The notes: generated from the letters alone by a model not told the origin. A stretch of DNA of 5,347 bases from Lachnoclostridium sp. UBA3775 (GCA_002369525.1 DFFN01000156.1:1-5347); one strand, 5' to 3'; shown: positions 1-5,347, counted from the first letter of the stretch. Numbers and translations: made by a program.

Positions 1-11
1 TCAAGAGAAAA

Positions 12-38
12 TTAGCACTCATTTGACTTGAGTGCTAA
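12..38. promoter_or_regulatory. CIRCE operator (HrcA binding site)
   Basis: This is a perfect inverted repeat, TTAGCACTC, nine bases, then GAGTGCTAA, matching the CIRCE consensus base for base. CIRCE is the DNA operator of the heat-shock repressor HrcA in Firmicutes and is found upstream of groES-groEL or hrcA-grpE-dnaK. To its right lies the 3' end and terminator of glmS, so the regulated gene must lie to the left, outside the window, reading on the minus strand. No strong promoter is obvious: the space between the glmS terminator hairpin and the operator is only about 15 bases, so the chaperone promoter must overlap the terminator region. A weak candidate is TTGGAC (67-72) with TTACAT (44-49). 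The operator is confident; which chaperone operon it serves is inference. Confidence 0.95.
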
Positions 39-47
39 CACATATGT

Positions 48-88
48 AAAAAGAAGCCCCGGCAGCGTCCAAAAACGCCCCGGGGCTT
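48..88 (-). terminator. Rho-independent terminator of glmS
   Basis: In the direction of glmS transcription, AAGCCCCGG (88-80) pairs perfectly with CCGGGGCTT (62-54). An inner four-base stem (75-78 with 65-68) continues the helix past a small bulge, closing on a six-base loop. The helix is followed by C and then five U residues (52-48). It begins 17 bases after the glmS stop codon. The other strand lacks a comparable T run after the hairpin, so this is a minus-strand terminator. It separates glmS from the HrcA-controlled operon to the left. Confidence 0.9.
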
Positions 89-105
89 GATCATTTCTAT
101 AAGTT

Positions 106-1944
106 TTACTCAACCGTTACGCTCTTTGCGAGGTTTCTCGGTTTATCAACATCAAGACCTCTTTCGATGCTTACATAATAGCTGAGGAGCTGGAGCGGCA
201 CAACAGCAAGGCTTGCCGCAAACAAAGGATTGATCTTCGGGATATAAACCGTAAAGTCTGCCGAATCCTCAACACTGTAATTGCCGTAGCTTGTAAGTCC
301 CATGCTGTAGGCGCCGCGGCTCTTGCATTCAACCATGTTGCTGATGGTCTTCTCGAAAAGGTCGCTCTGGGTCAGAACACTGATCACCTGGGTTCCTTTT
401 TCAATCAGCGATATGGTACCGTGCTTCAGCTCTCCGGCAGCATAGGCCTCGGAGTGGATGTAGCTGATTTCCTTGAGCTTAAGGCTGCCCTCCATGCAGA
501 TCGCATAGTCAATGCCGCGTCCGATAAAGAAAATATCGGTGGAGTTTGCAAGCTTGTTGGAGAACCACTGTATTCTCTCCTTATCCTCCAGTATCTTCGA
601 GATTTTATCCGGAATCGTATCAAGCTCCTTGATAAGCTCGGTATACTTCGCATCGTCAACTTTTCCGCGGAGCCTTGCGAACTCGATTGAAAGCAGGTAG
701 CCGGCGATAAGCTGTGCCGAATATGCCTTCGTTGTCGCAACCGCGATTTCAGGGCCTGCAAGTGTGTAAAACACATAGTCTGCTTCACGCGCGATCGAGC
801 TTCCGACTACGTTTACGATTGCAAGCGTCTTGATTCCCTGAGCCTTTGCCTCGCGGAGCGCCGCAAGCGAATCTGCGGTCTCACCAGACTGGCTGACGAT
901 AACGATAAGCTCATTCTTGTCAAGAATAGGGTTGCGGTATCTGAACTCGGACGCCAGCTCACAGCGTACAGGTATTCTTGCAAGGCTTTCCATAACATAC
1001 TGCATAACCACGCCTGCGTGATATGCACTTCCGCAGGCAACCATGTGAATGCCTGAGATGGAATTAATGACCTCTTCGGTGAGTCCGATTTCGGAGAAAT
1101 CGATTTTCCCGTCTTTTACATGTGTTGCAAGAGTTTCACGTACAACCTTGGGCTGCTCGTGGATTTCTTTTATCATGAAATGCTCAAAGCCTTCCTTTTC
1201 GGCTGCCTCTGCATCCCACTTGATCTCAACAAGGTCCTTCTTGATTTCCTCACCGTCAAGGTTATAGAAGGTTGCTCCGTCCTTGGTGAGCCTTCCCATC
1301 TCATGATTTCCGATATAGTATACATTTCTTGTATATTTAAGGATAGCGGGTACGTCGGATGCAACATAGCTTGCACCGTTTTCCGTACCGATTATCATCG
1401 GGCTGTCTTTTCTTGCCACCCAGATCTGACCGGGGAAATCCTTGAACATCAGAACCAGCGCATAGGAACCGCGCACACGTACCATCGTTTTTGCGATCGC
1501 ATCGATCGGTCCGATGTTGTATTTTTTATAGTAATAATCCACAAGCTTTACAACGACCTCGGTATCGGTCTGGGAGTAAAAACTGTAGCCCTTCTTGATG
1601 AGCTTTTCGCGAAGCTCCTGGTAGTTCTCAATTATTCCGTTGTGAACTCCGACAATATTCTTGTCATCTGTCGAATGGGGATGGGCATTGATCTCCGAAG
1701 GTTCTCCGTGAGTTGCCCATCTGGTATGTCCTATACCGCAGGTTCCGGGAACCGCAAGACCGTCATTGGTCTTTTCCTGAAGATCCTTAAGCCTTCCCTT
1801 TGCCTTTACGATCGTAAAATCGTCATTATTATTTCTAACGGCAATACCTGCCGAATCATAGCCACGGTACTCAAGCTTTGAAAGTCCGTCAAGCAGTATG
1901 GGGGCAGCAGCCTCCGAACCTACAACTCCGACTATTCCGCACAT
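106..1944 (-). CDS. glmS: Glutamine--fructose-6-phosphate aminotransferase (isomerizing)
   Basis: GlmS converts fructose-6-phosphate and glutamine to glucosamine-6-phosphate and glutamate, the first committed cytoplasmic step toward UDP-GlcNAc for cell wall and other amino-sugar polymers. The 612-residue product has the usual family length. It begins MCGIVGVVG, so Cys2 becomes the N-terminal nucleophile of the Ntn-type glutaminase domain (about 1-230), which also shows HTRWATHG (73-80) and the HNG motif (101-103). Two SIS sugar-isomerase domains follow: the first has CGSAYHAG near 304 and SQSGETADS near 351, the second GRGIDYAICMEGSLKLKE near 475-492 and ELKHG near 508. The C-terminal tail DKPRNLAKSVTVE is the conserved one that closes over the active site. 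An in-frame ATG seven codons upstream exists, but the start at 1944 is preferred because cleavage must expose Cys2 and GGAGGA sits seven bases before it. All key residues are present, and it has its own promoter. Confidence 0.98.
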   Translation of the reverse strand: MCGIVGVVGSEAAAPILLDGLSKLEYRGYDSAGIAVRNNNDDFTIVKAKGRLKDLQEKTNDGLAVPGTCGIGHTRWATHGEPSEINAHPHSTDDKNIVGVHNGIIENYQELREKLIKKGYSFYSQTDTEVVVKLVDYYYKKYNIGPIDAIAKTMVRVRGSYALVLMFKDFPGQIWVARKDSPMIIGTENGASYVASDVPAILKYTRNVYYIGNHEMGRLTKDGATFYNLDGEEIKKDLVEIKWDAEAAEKEGFEHFMIKEIHEQPKVVRETLATHVKDGKIDFSEIGLTEEVINSISGIHMVACGSAYHAGVVMQYVMESLARIPVRCELASEFRYRNPILDKNELIVIVSQSGETADSLAALREAKAQGIKTLAIVNVVGSSIAREADYVFYTLAGPEIAVATTKAYSAQLIAGYLLSIEFARLRGKVDDAKYTELIKELDTIPDKISKILEDKERIQWFSNKLANSTDIFFIGRGIDYAICMEGSLKLKEISYIHSEAYAAGELKHGTISLIEKGTQVISVLTQSDLFEKTISNMVECKSRGAYSMGLTSYGNYSVEDSADFTVYIPKINPLFAASLAVVPLQLLSYYVSIERGLDVDKPRNLAKSVTVE

Positions 1945-1950
1945 AAACAA

Positions 1951-1956
1951 TCCTCC
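1951..1956 (-). promoter_or_regulatory. glmS ribosome binding site
   Basis: GGAGGA on the minus strand lies six to seven bases before the ATG at 1944. It decides the start in favour of the MCGIVG form: the alternative ATG at 1965 would lie upstream of this site. Confidence 0.85.
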
Positions 1957-1960
1957 GTTC

Positions 1961-1974
1961 TGCACTGCGGTGCA
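1961..1974 (-). other. Small hairpin in the glmS leader
   Basis: TGCAC CGCA GTGCA forms a five-base-pair stem with a four-base loop, four bases upstream of the glmS Shine-Dalgarno sequence. It could modulate initiation, act as a short protein-binding palindrome, or be chance. It is far too small to be the glmS ribozyme. Confidence 0.35.
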
Positions 1975-1989
1975 AATAAAATCTTATTT

Positions 1990-2018
1990 ATTTTACCATA
2001 AACAGCCCGTAATGGCAA
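1990..2018 (-). promoter_or_regulatory. Sigma-A-type promoter of glmS
   Basis: On the minus strand TTGCCA (2018-2013) is followed by a 17-base spacer and TAAAAT (1995-1990), close to the consensus -35 and -10 with optimal spacing. Transcription would start near 1983, giving a leader of about 39 bases with the small hairpin and the GGAGGA site. The promoter lies entirely in the gap between loaP and glmS, so glmS can be expressed on its own even if some transcripts enter from paaK-loaP. Confidence 0.75.
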
Positions 2019-2028
2019 TAAAAGATTC

Positions 2029-2562
2029 CTACTTTGTGTTATCACTTTCCTTCGCCGGCCTCTTCTCCACTATCTCCAGCCCGACGCTTACATCTGTGTC
2101 ACGGTCGAAAAGATTCATGGATATGATCGCCAGCCTCTTGTGGCGGTCAATCTTCTTAATGTAACCTTCCATGCCCTTAAGCGGTCCTTCGGTCACGTAG
2201 ATATTGTCGCCCTCGATGTAGCCCTTTGATACATCCACTCCGTTCTCCTGGCTTGTGAAATTTCTTATCAGGGCCTCTTCCTTTTCGCTCAGCGGGAAAA
2301 ACTGTCCGTCAGACTGAAGGATCATGGAAAAGTTGGGGATTTTCGCAAGTGCCGAAGCAAAATCTTCGATATTTCCGGTCTCCACAAAAAGATAGGAAGG
2401 AATGAGCTTTTCTTTTTTCTTTTCCCAGCCCTTCTTCATTTTTATGTTCCTGATCTTGTAAAGAATCTCCACCCGGTTATAATAGGAATGGTCGACCAGC
2501 TGGTCAACCAATTCCTTCATTTTTTCCTCGCGTCCTGTTGTTGTCCATAAAACATACCACAT
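2029..2562 (-). CDS. loaP: NusG-family transcription antitermination factor, LoaP-like
   Basis: This 177-residue protein begins MWYVLWTTTGREEKM, the first strand and helix of an NGN domain (about 1-100) that includes the strand LIPSYLFVET near 53-62. A C-terminal KOW domain (about 118-166) reads GDNIYVTEGPLKG, then MEGYIKKIDRHKR, and ends GLEIVEK. Housekeeping NusG binds RNA polymerase through its NGN domain. The LoaP subgroup are specialised paralogues, common in Clostridia and some Bacillus, that promote read-through of terminators in long polysaccharide or secondary-metabolite operons. LoaP is preferred over NusG because of the WYVLW..TG.EE start, the GPLKG.EG.IKKI.R.KR KOW signature and the absence of the secE/ribosomal neighbours of nusG. 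The start is only 18 bases after the paaK stop, so the two are probably co-transcribed. The GGAG site is 12 bases from the ATG, longer than ideal. No terminator separates it from glmS. The NusG family is near certain; the LoaP subgroup is inference. Confidence 0.85.
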   Translation of the reverse strand: MWYVLWTTTGREEKMKELVDQLVDHSYYNRVEILYKIRNIKMKKGWEKKKEKLIPSYLFVETGNIEDFASALAKIPNFSMILQSDGQFFPLSEKEEALIRNFTSQENGVDVSKGYIEGDNIYVTEGPLKGMEGYIKKIDRHKRLAIISMNLFDRDTDVSVGLEIVEKRPAKESDNTK

Positions 2563-2574
2563 AAATTACATTAA

Positions 2575-2578
2575 CTCC
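2575..2578 (-). promoter_or_regulatory. Weak, distant ribosome binding site of loaP
   Basis: GGAG lies 12 bases before the ATG at 2562, just after the paaK stop codon. An ATG between them is followed directly by TAA and cannot be the start. The long spacing suggests modest initiation or coupling to translation of paaK. Confidence 0.45.
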
Positions 2579-2580
2579 AA

Positions 2581-3819
2581 TTACTCATATCTTTCGTCGA
2601 TGACTCTCCTGGTCTTCTTTTCGCTTCTCGGAAGCATGCCGAGCTCGACAACCTTTACTATCGGCGTGAATCCTATCTTGGCCTTTGTCCTGTCTGCAAG
2701 CCTCTTTGAAAGATCCTCGAAATCTACGCTTCCGCTCTCGGCCTCAACATAGAGCCTCATGCTGTCCTTGCCGTCAAGATGAGATATCCTGATCTGGTAC
2801 TCGCTCGATGCGCCCTCGGTTTCGGCAATGACCTCTTCGATCTGGCTCGGGAACACATTAACGCCCTTGATCTTTACCATGTCATCGGTCCTGCCCTGGA
2901 TCACGTCAAGCCTCGGGAACTTCGAACCGCAGGGGCATTCGCCCGGAATGATCCTCGAAAGGTCATGTGTACGGTAACGGATCAGCGGTGCGCCTTCCTT
3001 GACAAGCGTGGTAATTACGATCTCTCCCTTTTCTCCGTCGGGTACAGGCTTAAGGGTCACGGGATCGATTATTTCGATGTAGATATAGTCATCCCAGTAG
3101 TGCATGCCGGTCTCATATTTACAGTTTATTCCGATACCGGGTCCGTAAATCTCGGTCAGTCCGTAGATATCATAAAGCTCGATACCGAGTTCCTCATGTA
3201 TCCTCTTTCTCATGCTCTCGCCCCAGCGCTCCGAACCGATAACGCCTTTTTTCAGGCAGATCTGGTCCTTTATGCCGCGCTTTTCTATTTCTTCTGCAAG
3301 GAGCAGTGCATATGAGGAGGTCGCGCAGATAACGGTAGACTTAAGGTCAACCATCATTTTCAGCTGCTTTTCCGTGTTTCCGGGGCCCATCGGTATTGCC
3401 ATGGCTCCGAGCTTCTCGCAGCCTGCCTGGAAACCTATGCCTGCGGTCCAGAGACCATAGCCCGGAGTGATCTGTATCCTGTCATTCTTTGTGATTCCTG
3501 CCATTTCATAGCAGCGGGCAAACATCGCAGCCCAGTCATCAACATCCTTTTTGGTGTAGGGTATGATCACGGGAAGTCCGGTTGTTCCCGACGATGAGTG
3601 TATTCTTACGATTTCCTCTTCGGGAGCGGTCATAAGTCCGAGGGGATATGCGTCACGAAGATCGGCCTTCTCCGAAAACGGAAGGTTTTCAAAATCTTCT
3701 GCCGATGTTACGCCGTCTACTCCTGCCTCGGCAAGCTTCTTGCCGTAAAAGCTGCCCGCCTTAAGCAGGGCCCCTATCTGTTTGTTTACCAGTGCAAGCT
3801 GGGTGTCGTTGATTCTCAT
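2581..3819 (-). CDS. paaK: Phenylacetate--CoA ligase
   Basis: A 412-residue member of the ANL adenylate-forming superfamily, of PaaK type. It activates phenylacetate or a related aryl acetate with ATP and CoA to the acyl-CoA, releasing AMP and pyrophosphate, in the cytoplasm. The P-loop SSSGTTGLP is at 75-83, YGLTE at 219-223, RYRTHD at 281-286 and GRTDDMVKIKG at 309-319. A CPC pair sits at 295-297, as is common in the family. The C-terminal catalytic lysine is most likely K402, in PRSEKKTRRVID. Length and motif order are normal and nothing is missing. AGGTGA stands about seven bases before the ATG. In many anaerobes such ligases sit with indolepyruvate ferredoxin oxidoreductase (iorAB) and act on aryl acids from amino-acid breakdown; no such partner is seen here. 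Its downstream neighbour loaP follows after 18 bases. The exact substrate is inferred from the family. Confidence 0.95.
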   Translation of the reverse strand: MRINDTQLALVNKQIGALLKAGSFYGKKLAEAGVDGVTSAEDFENLPFSEKADLRDAYPLGLMTAPEEEIVRIHSSSGTTGLPVIIPYTKKDVDDWAAMFARCYEMAGITKNDRIQITPGYGLWTAGIGFQAGCEKLGAMAIPMGPGNTEKQLKMMVDLKSTVICATSSYALLLAEEIEKRGIKDQICLKKGVIGSERWGESMRKRIHEELGIELYDIYGLTEIYGPGIGINCKYETGMHYWDDYIYIEIIDPVTLKPVPDGEKGEIVITTLVKEGAPLIRYRTHDLSRIIPGECPCGSKFPRLDVIQGRTDDMVKIKGVNVFPSQIEEVIAETEGASSEYQIRISHLDGKDSMRLYVEAESGSVDFEDLSKRLADRTKAKIGFTPIVKVVELGMLPRSEKKTRRVIDERYE

Positions 3820-3825
3820 GGTTTG

Positions 3826-3832
3826 TCACCTC
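3826..3832 (-). promoter_or_regulatory. paaK ribosome binding site
   Basis: GAGGTGA on the minus strand is six bases before the ATG at 3819, supporting that start. No convincing -35/-10 pair is visible in the 67 bases before paaK. Confidence 0.75.
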
Positions 3833-3848
3833 ATATTTTTTCATCTAC

Positions 3849-3882
3849 AAAAGAACTGTCTTTTTTTATCCAGACTTCTCTT
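3849..3882 (-). terminator. Possible weak terminator after the 218-residue membrane protein gene
   Basis: On the minus strand AAGAGAAGTCT (3882-3872) can pair with AGAC (3861-3858) and, past a two-base bulge, TTCTTTT (3855-3849), including one G-U pair. The helix is AT-rich. The only U run is the end of the 3' arm, not a separate tract, so termination would be inefficient. It starts four bases after the stop codon at 3887. It may partly insulate the AT-rich gene from paaK, or be chance. Confidence 0.3.
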
Positions 3883-3886
3883 ATTA

Positions 3887-4543
3887 TTATTTGTTGCCAT
3901 CAAAAAGCATCACATACTTTTTATCTGATTCTCTCACATAATAAATACCCATGTTTTTTTTCAAATCTACTCCGTGTAATAAGATTTTTTCGTTTCCATT
4001 ATCATCCAACCAGTATTCCACGTTCGTCACACCACTACCGCCAATATAATCCGGAACAGGTTGAACTTTTTTGATTTCTTCAACAATTTTATTAGAATCA
4101 TTGTTTTCAGAAATAATTGCATTAATCTCAGACATAGTCATCCTTTGATTATACTTTGAAATCTGGCCAAGCAAAAGCTTTTCTTTATATGAATATCTGC
4201 CAACCATTTTATACCCTTCCATAACCAGATTTTCAAATTCCTTTCTTTTTTCCGGAGAGAGATTTTTTATGAGCATCCACTCTTCATCGGTAATTATATT
4301 ATAAAGTGTCCCTTGCTCTTCCTTTTTCTTTTGCTCATTCTTTTCTTCCTCCTTAATCTTATTCATTTTTTCTTCTTCTGCAACAAAGTCCATTTCAAAA
4401 TCATTGTCTTCATCTTTTTTTTCACTAATATTTTCATGTGAATTATCCTTTTCTCTGTTTATTAACCTTCCAGAAAACAATATTACGATAATCATAACAA
4501 TTGAAATAAATGCCAAAAATTTAGATAGTAATTCTTTTTTCAC
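3887..4543 (-). CDS. Membrane-anchored protein of unknown function with Lys/Glu-rich stalk
   Basis: I do not recognise this 218-residue protein. The N-terminus KKELLSKFL precedes one hydrophobic segment (about 8-24, ending near VILFSG), giving a positively charged start and a single membrane anchor or uncleaved signal sequence; the rest should be outside the cell. Residues 28-78 are a highly charged Lys/Glu/Asp stretch, likely a helical stalk or coiled coil. Residues 80-165 look helical (TDEEWMLIKNLSPEKRKEF and onward). The last 50 residues look beta-rich, with a GGSG linker near 168-171. The GTG start at 4543 is chosen because AGGAGG lies six bases before it. An ATG 22 codons upstream (4609) has no such site, and its extension would overlap the preceding remnant in another frame. 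Codon use is much more AT-rich than in paaK or glmS, suggesting a different origin. The stop of the upstream remnant overlaps this gene's ribosome binding site, so the two were probably once co-transcribed. Confidence 0.75.
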   Translation of the reverse strand: MKKELLSKFLAFISIVMIIVILFSGRLINREKDNSHENISEKKDEDNDFEMDFVAEEEKMNKIKEEEKNEQKKKEEQGTLYNIITDEEWMLIKNLSPEKRKEFENLVMEGYKMVGRYSYKEKLLLGQISKYNQRMTMSEINAIISENNDSNKIVEEIKKVQPVPDYIGGSGVTNVEYWLDDNGNEKILLHGVDLKKNMGIYYVRESDKKYVMLFDGNK

Positions 4544-4549
4544 AATGTA

Positions 4550-4555
4550 CCTCCT
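4550..4555 (-). promoter_or_regulatory. Ribosome binding site fixing a GTG start
   Basis: AGGAGG on the minus strand, six bases before GTG at 4543, is the strongest such site in the AT-rich region. It overlaps the TAG stop of the upstream reading frame (4554-4556), an arrangement typical of adjacent genes in one operon. Confidence 0.8.
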
Positions 4556-4843
4556 ATGAAATAGTAAAATTATAATCAACAATCGTTTTGCTAAAATTAT
4601 ATATGTCAAAATAATATTTCTGTCCTGCGATCAATTTCTTTGTAATTGAAACGGCGCCTGTATTCACAGCACTTCCGATTGCAGTTCCAGTATTATCATA
4701 TATATAACAATCAATATCGGCTGAAGCAATTGTACTAGTGCTTATAGTATAATAATACCAACTCCTTTTGAGGTTTGTACATAATCACCCGCTTCTGCTT
4801 TATAACATGAAACAATTTTAACAATACTATACTTTTCTGTCAA
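4554..4843 (-). pseudogene. Frameshifted, 5'-truncated remnant: PPC-like C-terminal domain of an exported protein
   Basis: Reading the minus strand back from a TAG at 4554-4556 gives 68 sense codons that look protein-like: WYYYTISTS at the start, then ADIDCYIYDNTGTAIGS, SITKKLIAGQKYYFDIY and a final VDYNFTIS. The alternating hydrophobic strands, the D-x-x-x-Y-D-x-x-G turn and the AGQKYYFDIY strand resemble bacterial pre-peptidase C-terminal (PPC-like) beta-sandwiches of secreted or surface proteins. Just upstream the frame hits a stop, but a one-base shift near 4761-4765 joins it to about 27 further open codons (4843-4763) ending AEAGDYVQTSKG, which would make a continuous ...TSKG-SWYYY... 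strand. No start codon with a ribosome binding site precedes either part. I read this as the degraded tail of a larger gene, or an intact tail with a sequencing error. The domain call is from visual resemblance only. Confidence 0.5.
4815..4843 (-). promoter_or_regulatory. Strong sigma-A-like promoter upstream of the 218-residue protein gene
   Basis: TTGACA (4843-4838) is a perfect -35, followed by a 17-base spacer and TAAAAT (4820-4815), one base from the consensus -10. An AT-rich stretch lies directly upstream (about 4844-4855). Transcription would begin near 4808 and produce a leader of about 265 bases before the GTG at 4543, covering most of the remnant reading frame. It could equally be an accidental match in AT-rich DNA that was once coding. 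Confidence 0.6.
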
Positions 4844-4854
4844 TAAAAAAGCTT

Positions 4855-5325
4855 TTAACGGCCTGCACTGCGATGTATCCTTACCGATCCTGCAATCACC
4901 ATTATCAGCAGAATCCCCGGCATCAGAAACACTTCAGCTTCCAGTGCACTAGGTTTAAGTCCGGAGAAAAGCCCCATTCTGTACAGAATCACCATCATTG
5001 CCATCCAGAAGCAGCCTATGATACCGGTGGCTGAAAAGAAATAATAAACAAGCTTATAGCCCCAGTGATCGTTCCATATCTTTGCAAGACAGACTCTCAA
5101 AAATGAGAACCACATAAAAAAGGCTGCTGCCAGAAAAACCAGGACTCCTATTGTAAAGAATACCGGGTTTACGGTATAAATGGATACGGGCAAAAAGCCC
5201 GACCCGCCGCTTCCTACTTCTTTAATGCCTATCAGCTGTATGAAAACCGCAAGTCCTGTAAAACCTGCCATCACAGCCCAGTATAAAAAGCTTTTTAAAA
5301 GGATGATATTGTTATTCTTATTCAT
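4855..5325 (-). CDS. Four-helix integral membrane protein of unknown function
   Basis: I do not recognise the family of this 156-residue protein. Four hydrophobic segments are visible at about 12-32, 55-77, 92-115 and 132-149. Positive charge is concentrated at the N-terminus, in the loop 78-91 and in the C-terminal tail RIHRSAGR, so both ends should face the cytoplasm. The first external loop is glycine-rich (VGSGGSG, 37-43). The third and fourth segments hold no obvious catalytic or ion-binding motif, so a transporter subunit, small permease partner or membrane assembly factor are all possible. The ATG at 5325 has an in-frame TGA three codons upstream, so the gene cannot begin further out; GGAG is 12 bases before it. 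Reading frames that end across this start suggest coupling to an upstream gene beyond the right edge. No terminator is seen after its stop. Confidence 0.75.
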   Translation of the reverse strand: MNKNNNIILLKSFLYWAVMAGFTGLAVFIQLIGIKEVGSGGSGFLPVSIYTVNPVFFTIGVLVFLAAAFFMWFSFLRVCLAKIWNDHWGYKLVYYFFSATGIIGCFWMAMMVILYRMGLFSGLKPSALEAEVFLMPGILLIMVIAGSVRIHRSAGR

Positions 5326-5347
5326 TATCTGTCAAAGCTCCGTATTC
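5318..5347 (-). other. Possible 3' end of an upstream gene, cut by the window edge
   Basis: Two minus-strand frames end here. One reads EYGALTDNE then TAA at 5318-5320, overlapping the next gene by eight bases. The other reads IRSFDR then TAA at 5325-5327, giving a TAATG stop-start overlap. Either would be a normal translationally coupled junction with the four-helix protein gene. With only 30 bases I cannot choose, and neither may be real. Confidence 0.3.

Noticed and set aside
1120..1881. A 253-codon open frame on the plus strand opposite glmS
   Set aside because: It is antisense to a fully conserved glmS, shows no recognisable domain, and is explained by the codon pattern of glmS.
1945..1965. 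Upstream ATG adding seven residues to GlmS
   Set aside because: The nucleophile Cys must directly follow the initiator Met, and GGAGGA is placed for the internal ATG.
1945..2028. glmS ribozyme or amino-sugar riboswitch
   Set aside because: The whole loaP-glmS gap is only 84 bases, part of which is promoter, and only one five-pair hairpin is visible.
2779..3315. A 178-codon open frame on the plus strand opposite paaK
   Set aside because: It lies wholly antisense to conserved PaaK motifs and has no family features.
3598..4074. A 158-codon plus-strand frame spanning the paaK start and the 218-residue gene
   Set aside because: It crosses two minus-strand genes and the ribosome binding site of one, has no domain, and has no neighbouring plus-strand gene.
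4544..4609. Upstream ATG adding 22 residues to the 218-residue membrane protein
   Set aside because: No ribosome binding site precedes it, and the GTG at 4543 has an ideal AGGAGG; the extension would overlap the preceding remnant in another frame.
4844..4857. AAAAGC followed by a T run after the four-helix protein gene, seen as a terminator
   Set aside because: The palindrome AAAAGCTTTT has no loop and is all weak pairs, so it cannot form a terminator hairpin; it is better read as AT-rich sequence upstream of the promoter.
1..5347. CRISPR array, tRNA, insertion sequence or phage attachment site
   Set aside because: No spaced direct repeats, cloverleaf sequence, transposase or flanking duplications could be seen on either strand.

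Overview
The window comes from a low-to-moderate GC Firmicute, most likely a Clostridia member of the Lachnospiraceae type. This rests on a perfect CIRCE heat-shock operator, AGGAGG-type ribosome binding sites, a LoaP-like NusG paralogue, a clostridial-style PaaK and sigma-A-like promoters. Genus-level assignment is not possible from the sequence alone. Every gene I can support is on the minus strand, so transcription runs from high to low coordinates.

In transcription order (right to left): the extreme right edge may hold the last few codons of an unidentified upstream gene. Next is a 156-residue four-helix membrane protein of unknown function (4855-5325). An AT-rich stretch follows (about 3840-4854). 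It contains a frame-disrupted, start-less remnant encoding what looks like the C-terminal beta-sandwich (PPC-like) domain of an exported protein, a strong promoter-like sequence at its head (4815-4843), and a 218-residue single-pass membrane protein with a lysine/glutamate-rich stalk that starts at GTG (3887-4543). After that come the better-known genes: a phenylacetate-CoA ligase (paaK, 2581-3819), a NusG-family LoaP-like antiterminator 18 bases behind it (2029-2562), and glmS (106-1944) with its own good promoter and Shine-Dalgarno sequence. glmS ends at a clear rho-independent hairpin. Immediately beyond it, at the left edge, is a perfect CIRCE inverted repeat, which implies that an HrcA-controlled chaperone operon (groESL or hrcA/grpE/dnaK) starts just outside the window.

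Functionally, glmS supplies glucosamine-6-phosphate for peptidoglycan and other amino-sugar polymers. paaK activates aryl acetates such as phenylacetate to CoA thioesters. The LoaP-like protein is expected to promote processive transcription of a specialised operon, usually for polysaccharide or a secondary metabolite, but no such operon lies inside the window. paaK and loaP look co-transcribed, and read-through into glmS is possible because no terminator separates them. I see no CRISPR array, tRNA, rRNA, transposase or complete mobile element. The least explained part is the AT-rich interval with the broken exported-protein remnant and its membrane-anchored neighbour. I found no clear evidence of a new multi-gene system.
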